15,665 nucleotides of DNA, taken from NCBI GenBank assembly GCA_028284845.1, contig JANQQY010000057.1:1-15665 (forward strand). The letters are read 5' to 3'. Source of the DNA: Spirochaetales bacterium (GTDB lineage Bacteria > Spirochaetota > Spirochaetia > DSM-27196 > SLST01). The notes beneath the pieces are model-generated. The model saw nothing but the letters and a program-made list of their open reading frames with translations. It ran no database searches and had not been told where the DNA came from. This document shows positions 1 to 5,566 of this stretch, piece by piece; the first letter of the stretch is position 1, and every line of letters begins with the position of its first letter. Made by a program: the position numbers and the translations under genes.

Positions 1-1104
1 CGCCAGAGCCTGGCAAGCACCGAACGCTTTAGTACCGAGCGCCTCACGGGGATCGAGACGGAGATTGCGGAGGCGAGTGAGCGCATCGTCGAGCTCGAAC
101 GTGAGATCTTCTTGTCGGTCCGTTCTCGGGCGGAGTCTCGGATCGAAGAGCTTCTCACGCTTGCCCGCGCAATCGCCGAACTCGACTCGATCCAATCGCT
201 CGCGGAGGTAGCATCACGGCGCGCCTACGTCCGTCCGGAGATCGTTGAAGCACCGGTACTCGAGATACGTGCGGGTCGTCACCCTGTAGTTGAAGCAAAC
301 TTACCGGCAGGAGAGTTCGTCCCGAACGAGACGGAGCTGGGCGAGCGTGGCGAATCGTTGGCTCTGATCACGGGTCCGAACATGGCGGGAAAGAGCACCT
401 ACCTTCGGCAGTCGGCCCTGATCGTTCTCATGGCCCAGCTCGGTTCGTTCGTCCCAGCGGACGGCGCACGAGTCGGAATCGCAGACAGAATCTTCTGTCG
501 TGTGGGAGCGAGCGACAATCTCGCGCGCGGAGAGTCGACCTTTCTCGTTGAGATGAACGAGGCGGCATACATCCTCCGCACCAGCTCGCCCAAGAGCATC
601 GTGATCATGGACGAGATCGGAAGGGGAACCAGTACGAACGACGGGCTGGCGATCGCGAGGGCCATTCTCGAGCACCTTTCGAGTGGAGCGCGGCCCAGGA
701 CCCTCTTCGCAACGCATTTTCACGAACTCACGGCACTCAACCTGCCGGTCCGGAATCTCTCGATGGCGGTCGCTGAACATGGACGCGAGATCGTCTTCTT
801 GAAACGGGTGCAGGAAGGCCCCTCAAACAATTCATATGGAATCCACGTTGCCACGCTCGCCGGCGTCCCGCGATCGGTTACCACGAGGGCAGCGGAGATC
901 CTCGAGACCTTAGTTGACGAGAAAGAACGCCGTCCTGCGGGAACCGATCGGGTCAGAGAGTCGGCGTCGACCCAGGCTCCGCTCTTTGCACCATTCGAGC
1001 TGATCGAGGCGGAACTCCGGGAGATCGATGTCGATCAGCTCAAGCCAATCGATGCTCTTGCCAGAATCGCACGCTGGCAGGAGGAGATCAGAGGATCCGA
1101 GTAA
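1..1104 (+). CDS. mutS: DNA mismatch repair protein MutS, C-terminal part (5' end outside window)
   Basis: MutS recognises base mismatches and small loops and uses ATP to recruit MutL. The frame is open from base 1, so about 367 codons of a protein usually near 850-900 residues are visible. The first codons encode a stretch typical of the lever/clamp region (RQSLASTERFSTERL), which extends the gene upstream of the first in-frame start-like codon at 112. The ATPase domain follows: Walker A GPNMAGKST at 373-399 and Walker B with signature IVIMDEIGRGTST near 598-636, then the conserved FATHFHELT helix. The C-terminal helical tail (ALARIARWQEEI) is intact and ends in TAA. A QAPLF pentapeptide at 973-987 resembles a sliding-clamp binding motif. 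The last 17 bases overlap the 3' end of the opposing cruF gene. The family assignment is certain; only the 5' part is missing. Confidence 0.97.
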   Translation, partial: RQSLASTERFSTERLTGIETEIAEASERIVELEREIFLSVRSRAESRIEELLTLARAIAELDSIQSLAEVASRRAYVRPEIVEAPVLEIRAGRHPVVEANLPAGEFVPNETELGERGESLALITGPNMAGKSTYLRQSALIVLMAQLGSFVPADGARVGIADRIFCRVGASDNLARGESTFLVEMNEAAYILRTSSPKSIVIMDEIGRGTSTNDGLAIARAILEHLSSGARPRTLFATHFHELTALNLPVRNLSMAVAEHGREIVFLKRVQEGPSNNSYGIHVATLAGVPRSVTTRAAEILETLVDEKERRPAGTDRVRESASTQAPLFAPFELIEAELREIDVDQLKPIDALARIARWQEEIRGSE

Positions 1105-1864
1105 GCACGGGAACAGCGACGGCTCCCATCACGAGGAAACCGGTCACTGCACTCACTCGAAGGTTCCAGAAGAAGAACTGACCAATCAACATCAGTGGCC
1201 ACGTCACGAGGTAGATGGCGATCAGTGGTTCCGAGTTCGTGGGATTCGTGAGATCCGGCGCGCCGAACCATGAGAGCGAACCAACAAGTGCGGTGATAAG
1301 CAAGGCGACGCCAAACCAACCGGCGAAGTTTACGAGCGGGATCCCAACGTAGGCGCCCTTACGCTTCCATTCCCAGAATCGCCAGGAGACCATCATGGGA
1401 TCGAGGTAGACGTCCCATGCGGTGAATGCCGCGGCCGCGACGATCCACCTGAGCAGAAGCGAGTGGGGGAAGAGGAGTGACCCGACTGCCCAAGACGGCG
1501 GCATCATCATCAGCCAGGCGAGCGGTATGAGAATCGGCACGCGAGCAACCTGCGGCTGCAGGACGTCGGTATAGTGGTAGGGTCCAAAAGGATAACCGGT
1601 CCGTGATCCGATCACCTCGCTCAGCCAGCCAAGACCGGGCACCAGAACGAGGGCAGCGATTGCCCACAGCCCATTCCCCACCCCGAGGGCAGCGGCAACC
1701 GCGGCAACCTGAGCAAAGACCCCGGCTGCGATCCCAATGCGCTCCGCCCCCTTGCCAAACGTCCAGCGCACGATCGGCACCATGATCATGACGGCGATCC
1801 AAACAACCAGGAGAAGGCTGACAACTGAGAAAGGCTCAATCAGGGTTCTTATGAACGGCATCAC
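1088..1864 (-). CDS. cruF: Carotenoid 1,2-hydratase, CruF type (DUF422 membrane protein)
   Basis: Members of this family add water across the terminal double bond of a linear (psi) carotenoid end, giving a 1-hydroxy end group; they are integral membrane proteins. The 258-residue product is strongly hydrophobic, with about seven likely membrane segments (near residues 12-31, 47-76, 110-128, 138-152, 178-200, 213-234, 240-256). Family motifs visible are EVIGSRTGYPFGPYHY (residues 83-98), the acidic WDVYLDPMM (150-158) and GIPLVNFAGWFG (174-185). Translation can start at GTG 1864 or the adjacent ATG 1861; the TGA stop of the upstream cyclase overlaps this start, so the pair is probably translationally coupled. 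The stop lies inside the end of mutS. The hydratase role is inferred from the family and the cyclase partner. A related DUF422 protein of other carotenoid function is the main alternative. Confidence 0.85.
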   Translation of the reverse strand: MMPFIRTLIEPFSVVSLLLVVWIAVMIMVPIVRWTFGKGAERIGIAAGVFAQVAAVAAALGVGNGLWAIAALVLVPGLGWLSEVIGSRTGYPFGPYHYTDVLQPQVARVPILIPLAWLMMMPPSWAVGSLLFPHSLLLRWIVAAAAFTAWDVYLDPMMVSWRFWEWKRKGAYVGIPLVNFAGWFGVALLITALVGSLSWFGAPDLTNPTNSEPLIAIYLVTWPLMLIGQFFFWNLRVSAVTGFLVMGAVAVPVLTRIL

Positions 1865-3018
1865 ACCCTCCGCAGGAACTGCGTCCGAATAAAGGCTCGC
1901 AAAAAGGGGCCGATCGGAACGGTCGTCATGAGTGCGAGCGTCTCGGGAAAGCTCGATTCCTCATCAAGGAACCGGAACAGTCGATCGATCGGGTTTCGCT
2001 GATAGAGCTGCGTGAAGGTCCGCTCGGTGATCTCGCCACGCCGGAACATCACCTGCAGCATGGTCGAGTCGAGCGCCGCGTTCCACGCGGGCGGCTTTGG
2101 GATATCAAACGGAGTTCCGGTGCGCTCCAAAGATGAGGCGATGGCGGCGGCGTCTCGTTGAGTTCGCAAAAACGCATACCCCGTGCTCGCCTTGACCATT
2201 CCACCGCGTGTCCCAATCGCGAGCGTTCGTGGGTTGGGGACTCTGTTGACCGGCTCGTCGGTCATCGGGATCACACCCTTCTCCCGCTCAACAATGCGAT
2301 AGCTCTCAAGCCCAAGGACCTCCGCAACATAGGTCTCAAGTCCTGCGGTGTACTCCTCATCGGAGAGAAGATCCGAGGTGAACAGAGTGAACTCCACGAG
2401 CGCCTTTTTTTCTGAGAGCGGCAGAACGTAGACAAAACGCATCTCTCCGCACTGAGGCGTCCGAAAGTCGAACATGGTGGCGCAGTCGGCTTGGAACACA
2501 TCTTGTTCGGACTCGATTACCCATCCAAGGAAGTGCTGCTTCAGGTAGTGGTGTGGGCCCTCCCGCCGTGAGTACTCGGCCGGGTCGAACCGGGAGTCAA
2601 AGGCATACCGCCCGCGAACCGAACCGGCTCCGGTGGTTACCACGACTCCGGCCTCATCCGCCTCAATGTGATCGACTGTGTCTCGCATAAAGTCGACGCC
2701 AGGCGCCTTCTCCAACCTGTCGAGCGCGTACTCGTAGAAGTCGCCTCCACGTACCATGCAGTAGCGGTAGTCGCCAAGCTCGATCGTCCTTGTCCAACTG
2801 TGAGATGCAAACTCTATCTGCGACCACTCGCGGCTGATGATCGATTCAAACGACTCTTGCCGGTTTGTCCAGAACGACCAGGTGCGGTCGTTCTCGCCCT
2901 TCTGCTCGGGATCCACGATGAGGATTCTCCCGTCCGGAGCAGGTCCGTCCACGATCGCATGAGCAAGGCTCAACCCGGCGAGGCCTCCGCCGGCGAGCAC
3001 GTAGTCGTATGACTCCAT
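1861..3018 (-). CDS. crtY: Lycopene cyclase, CrtY family flavoprotein
   Basis: This family closes beta-ionone rings on the ends of lycopene or related acyclic carotenoids using a non-redox FAD-type cofactor at the membrane surface. The 385-residue product, a normal length, starts YDYVLAGGGLAGLSLA (dinucleotide-binding fold, residues 4-19). It carries NDRTWSFW (43-50), QHFLGWVIES (161-170), FVYVLPLSEKKALVEFT (195-211) and GTRGGMVKASTGYAF (269-283), all typical of the bacterial beta-cyclases. I chose ATG 3018 because the nucleotide-binding strand begins right after it. The frame stays open to 3213, but those 65 codons are low in family character and lie antisense to comF. No Shine-Dalgarno sequence precedes ATG 3018, so the transcript may be nearly leaderless. 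It is followed by cruF with overlapping stop and start. Codon usage looks like that of the neighbours. Confidence 0.88.
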   Translation of the reverse strand: MESYDYVLAGGGLAGLSLAHAIVDGPAPDGRILIVDPEQKGENDRTWSFWTNRQESFESIISREWSQIEFASHSWTRTIELGDYRYCMVRGGDFYEYALDRLEKAPGVDFMRDTVDHIEADEAGVVVTTGAGSVRGRYAFDSRFDPAEYSRREGPHHYLKQHFLGWVIESEQDVFQADCATMFDFRTPQCGEMRFVYVLPLSEKKALVEFTLFTSDLLSDEEYTAGLETYVAEVLGLESYRIVEREKGVIPMTDEPVNRVPNPRTLAIGTRGGMVKASTGYAFLRTQRDAAAIASSLERTGTPFDIPKPPAWNAALDSTMLQVMFRRGEITERTFTQLYQRNPIDRLFRFLDEESSFPETLALMTTVPIGPFLRAFIRTQFLRRV

Positions 3019-3025
3019 TTCGCAG

Positions 3026-3054
3026 AAGGTAGCGGTGGAGGTCTCCACGGGCAA
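3026..3054 (-). promoter_or_regulatory. Candidate crtY-cruF promoter giving a near-leaderless transcript
   Basis: Reading the minus strand, a -35-like TTGCCC (3054-3049) is separated by exactly 17 bases from a -10-like TACCTT (3031-3026). The expected transcription start falls at about 3019-3020, next to the crtY ATG at 3018. The hexamers match sigma-70 consensus at 4/6 and 3/6 positions, the latter including the three most conserved bases. The absence of a ribosome binding site before crtY fits, but the match could be chance. The -10 element overlaps the comF ribosome binding site on the other strand. Confidence 0.35.
3035..3048. repeat. 14-bp inverted repeat at the crtY/comF divergent start
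   Basis: GTGGAG and CTCCAC are perfect inverted copies separated by two bases. The dyad begins on the GTG start codon of comF. It fills most of the 17-base spacer between the candidate -35 and -10 elements of crtY. The position suits a repressor operator, but the first codons of comF constrain the same bases, so function is only inferred. Confidence 0.4.
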
Positions 3055-3775
3055 CGAATCACCGCACTCCCACCGCGCGTATAGAGGTGTGATCGATCTC
3101 CTGGCTCCCCATGCCTGCGTCGTCTGCGGTTCGCACATGTGCTCACCTACCCGCGGTCCACTCTGCGGTGACTGCTTCGAGCGTCTCCTGGCAGAGTCGC
3201 ATGGGCCAGTCACCTATCAGTGCCAAACTTGCAGCATCCCATTGCCGCCTCGCGTTGGTGTCTGCGAACGATGCCGTCGCGAGACGTACGCCTTCTCCAG
3301 GCTGACCGCCGCGTGTCCCTACCGCGGTGTCGCCGCGCGTGTGTTACGCGAGGTCAAGTTCCACTCGCGACGTTCCCTCATCCCCCTGCTCGTGGAACTT
3401 GTCTCTCCACTCGTCCATCACGATTCCACTAGTGTCGCCCTCGTGCCGGCGCCCTCCAGAAGATCGACCATTAGGCGTCGCGGCTTCTCCGTGGGGCGAG
3501 AACTGGCAACGGCGTTGGGACGGAAGCTTCACCTGGACGTGTTGGACCTTCTTCGCCAGCGTTCGCATGCAGAGCAGAAAAAGCTTGCCTACGAGGGCCG
3601 ATGGAGCAACATGCTTCGATCGGTCCGGGCCGTTCGAGCGCGGCACCTTCCTCAGACGGCGATCGTGGTGGACGATGTCTTTACAACCGGCGCCACTGCA
3701 AACGCGTGCGCCGTTGCGCTCAAGGAGATTGGGGTCCAATTCGTGGAGGTCGTGACGTTTGCCATGGAGTATTGA
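3035..3775 (+). CDS. comF: ComF-family phosphoribosyltransferase-like protein with double zinc ribbon
   Basis: ComF proteins are required for DNA uptake in naturally competent bacteria and are widespread in others (GntX in E. coli); the biochemical role is unsettled. This 246-residue protein has two zinc-ribbon cysteine sets (C28/C31/C44/C47 and C63/C66/C77/C80). A type I phosphoribosyltransferase fold follows, with VPAPSRRSTIRRRGF (138-151) and the PRPP loop VVDDVFTTGAT (211-221). GTG 3035 was chosen because AGAAGG (about 3024-3029) precedes it at good spacing; GTG 3089 is an alternative that still keeps both ribbons. Only 16 bases separate this start from the divergent crtY start. The methyltransferase follows after 19 bases, probably in the same transcript. 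Presence of comF alone does not show the organism is competent. Confidence 0.9.
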   Translation: MEVSTGNESPHSHRAYRGVIDLLAPHACVVCGSHMCSPTRGPLCGDCFERLLAESHGPVTYQCQTCSIPLPPRVGVCERCRRETYAFSRLTAACPYRGVAARVLREVKFHSRRSLIPLLVELVSPLVHHDSTSVALVPAPSRRSTIRRRGFSVGRELATALGRKLHLDVLDLLRQRSHAEQKKLAYEGRWSNMLRSVRAVRARHLPQTAIVVDDVFTTGATANACAVALKEIGVQFVEVVTFAMEY

Positions 3776-3794
3776 ACAGCTCTAACCTTCAGAC

Positions 3795-5009
3795 GTGACC
3801 AACGAGTCGGCATCAGAGGAAGACAAAGACGCAGCAACGGTCGCGATGCTTGCGACCCGGAGACTAGACTACTCGTACAACCGGAAATCGCTCACCTTTG
3901 ACGTCAGTCACGCGCTCTTCTCGAGTGCACGAGTGGATCGGGGCACAAGCATGCTGCTAGCACTGATCGCTGAAGCAAAGCTTCCGTATGAGCGAGTCGT
4001 GGATCTTGGCTCGGGGACCGGCACACTCGGAATCTCCTTGGCTGCCGCCCGTGATGTGCCGCTCTCTACCGTTGATCGTGATGGCCTCGCGGGGCCATTT
4101 ACTCGGGAGAACGCACGGCTGAATCAGGTGAGCCTCGAGACGCACGTTGCGAGTCCGTTCGGGCTTTCGGAGCTGCCGGAGCCTGCGGATGCCCGGGAGC
4201 TCGTCGTCTCAAATCTCCCGGCGAAGGCCGGCGAGCCGGTCCTCCAGGCGTTGGGGCGGGATATGGCGGCGCGCGCAGCACGAGCAGACGGATGGATCGG
4301 CTTCGTACTCGTGAAACCGCTTGAGCACCTGGCGGATTCGATTGCGAGCGCTCTTGGCAAGACGCTCGTCCGGCGTGCAAACGCGAACCACGTCGCCTAC
4401 ATCGTGGAACCTCATGCGCCCGATCCAACCATGCGACCGGTCGGACTTGATGTCTTCACGCGGTCCGAGGGCACCTTTGTTGGACCACGAAACGGCTACC
4501 ACGCAGAAACGGTCTACAATCTCCCTGAATTCGATGGACTCGCCTATCGTACCGCCCTTGCGTTTGACCTCCTTGATTCTGCGGGCGCACGAGGGTCCTT
4601 TCTTGCGTACGGAGTGGGCCAGGGACACCTCGCCGTCGGTGCGAATCAGGTTGCCGGCACCGGGACGATCGCGGATCGTGACACGCTCTCCCTGGCAATC
4701 GCACGACACAATCTCGGGGAGGATCAAGAGACAGTCTCGAGTGCTTGCACGCCCTGGATTCATCTCCCGAATCTGGCCGGCCGCTTTCGTCTCATGATTG
4801 TGAACGACGATCCGGTGCCGGACTCACCGTGGGCGGACGCTATCATCGCCTCCGCCCAACGACACCTCGAGCACGACGGATCCCTGATGATCGTATCAAA
4901 GAGCACCGCCGTCTCACGCTTCCTCAAAGCACATGGAACCAAACTCGCGATCAAGCGAGATCGCAAGCTCAACGGCTTCAGAGCGCTTACCGCACGTTTG
5001 AAACGTTGA
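3795..5009 (+). CDS. Tandem-domain class I SAM methyltransferase, RsmC/RlmG-like
   Basis: This looks like a two-domain methyltransferase of the RsmC/RlmG architecture, whose members methylate guanines in rRNA. The first Rossmann unit has a clear SAM loop VDLGSGTGTLG (residues 69-79), an acidic VDRD (93-96) and SNLPAKAG (139-146) where a catalytic NPPxH-type motif would be expected. The second unit repeats the plan in weaker form: FLAYGVGQGHLAVGA (269-283), ADRD (293-296) and VNDDP (336-340). It ends with a basic strand (KRDRKLNGFRALTARLKR). The ADRD...ARHN and VDRD...ARLN segments align, arguing for internal duplication. A stop at 3783-3785 limits the start to GTG 3795 or ATG 3846, and neither has a clear Shine-Dalgarno sequence. 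The TGA stop lies inside the candidate rimP -35 element. The exact substrate cannot be told, and loss of the canonical catalytic motif in both halves makes the activity uncertain. Confidence 0.75.
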   Translation: MTNESASEEDKDAATVAMLATRRLDYSYNRKSLTFDVSHALFSSARVDRGTSMLLALIAEAKLPYERVVDLGSGTGTLGISLAAARDVPLSTVDRDGLAGPFTRENARLNQVSLETHVASPFGLSELPEPADARELVVSNLPAKAGEPVLQALGRDMAARAARADGWIGFVLVKPLEHLADSIASALGKTLVRRANANHVAYIVEPHAPDPTMRPVGLDVFTRSEGTFVGPRNGYHAETVYNLPEFDGLAYRTALAFDLLDSAGARGSFLAYGVGQGHLAVGANQVAGTGTIADRDTLSLAIARHNLGEDQETVSSACTPWIHLPNLAGRFRLMIVNDDPVPDSPWADAIIASAQRHLEHDGSLMIVSKSTAVSRFLKAHGTKLAIKRDRKLNGFRALTARLKR

Positions 5010-5034
5010 CACCGCCAGAGTGCTTTGGTACCTT
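5006..5034 (+). promoter_or_regulatory. Candidate promoter of the rimP-nusA-infB operon
   Basis: A perfect -35 hexamer TTGACA (5006-5011) is followed by a 17-base spacer and a -10-like TACCTT (5029-5034). The TG at 5026-5027 gives an extended -10. The -35 element contains the stop codon of the upstream methyltransferase gene. The predicted transcription start is near 5041, leaving a leader of about 64 bases before rimP. The -10 keeps T1, A2 and T6 of consensus only. Confidence 0.6.
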
Positions 5035-5056
5035 CAGGCCAAGTTCGTCTTCCTGT

Positions 5057-5084
5057 AGAAGAGTCGCTCGCCGACTCTTTTTTT
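5057..5084 (+). terminator. Intrinsic terminator in the rimP leader, probable attenuator
   Basis: AAGAGTCG (5059-5066) pairs perfectly with CGACTCTT (5072-5079) around a five-base loop. The stem can extend outward by a G-T and an A-T pair. A run of seven T residues (5078-5084) completes a textbook rho-independent terminator. It ends 20 bases before the rimP start codon, too close for a promoter in between. Transcripts starting at the candidate upstream promoter, or reading through from comF-methyltransferase, must therefore pass it to express the ten-gene operon. As recalled from Bacillus subtilis, NusA stimulates termination in the leader of its own rimP-nusA operon. The same logic would fit here. 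Confidence 0.85.
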
Positions 5085-5104
5085 GTGTTCGGGAGGGAGG
5101 AAAC

Positions 5105-5566
5105 GTGTCGAGTAGCGCGATCGCGCAGGACCTCGAGCCGGTCGTCTCCGGCCTCGGTTTTTCACTCTTAGAGGCAAGCACCTCCACCGTTCACGGGCGA
5201 ACGCACGTGCACGTGGTCATCTACCGTGCCGAGGGTATCGGAATGGATGACTGCGTTGAGGTGCACAAGACGATCATGCCGCGCCTCGAGCTGATGCTCG
5301 ACGATAGAGACATAGCGCTGCAGGTTGCGAGCCCCGGGATCGACCGAGTGATGAAAGACCCGGCCGAACTTCACGTGTTCGCAGGGAAGGGCGTGCAGAT
5401 CTTGAGAATCAGCACGGGTGAATGGCTTGGGGGTCTCGTCGTTGAGACATCAGATACGACGGTGACGATTCGCAAGGACGGAGTTGAGACGATCGTTCCG
5501 CTCTCCGATATTCGGAAGGCGAAACTCGATTACGCAGAGGAGGTCGGGAAAACCGATGTCAAATGA
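5105..5566 (+). CDS. rimP: Ribosome maturation factor RimP
   Basis: RimP binds the immature 30S subunit and assists pseudoknot folding and assembly of the 3' domain. The 153-residue length is normal for the family. Features seen include the N-terminal alpha/beta domain (AIAQDLEPVVSGLGFSLLEA), VHVVIYRAEGIGMDDCVEVHKTI (about residues 37-59), the signature LQVASPGIDR (about 75-84) and a C-terminal SH3-like part ending in VPLSDIRKAKLDY. The GTG start at 5105 is set by the strong ribosome binding site GGGAGGGAGG (5091-5100) four bases upstream; the frame is open further upstream, but that runs through the terminator and the methyltransferase gene. The last 11 bases overlap nusA, so the two are translationally coupled. 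It is the first gene of the operon and lies just after a probable attenuator. Confidence 0.95.
   Translation: MSSSAIAQDLEPVVSGLGFSLLEASTSTVHGRTHVHVVIYRAEGIGMDDCVEVHKTIMPRLELMLDDRDIALQVASPGIDRVMKDPAELHVFAGKGVQILRISTGEWLGGLVVETSDTTVTIRKDGVETIVPLSDIRKAKLDYAEEVGKTDVK

Noticed and set aside
1059..1079. Inverted repeat TGCCAG/CTGGCA near the mutS end as a shared terminator
   Set aside because: The stem is only six pairs with a nine-base loop, and no T-run follows on either strand.
3019..3213. 65-codon N-terminal extension of the lycopene cyclase on the minus strand
   Set aside because: It lacks family motifs, precedes the FAD-binding strand that normally starts these enzymes, and is antisense to the conserved zinc-ribbon region of comF.
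4209..4763. 184-codon open frame on the minus strand within the methyltransferase
   Set aside because: No recognisable domain; it is explained as a shadow of a GC-rich coding region.
5010..5104. tRNA gene before rimP, as in the E. coli metY-rimP arrangement
   Set aside because: The gap is 95 bases and shows no cloverleaf, T-loop or CCA pattern; it is filled by the promoter, terminator and ribosome binding site.
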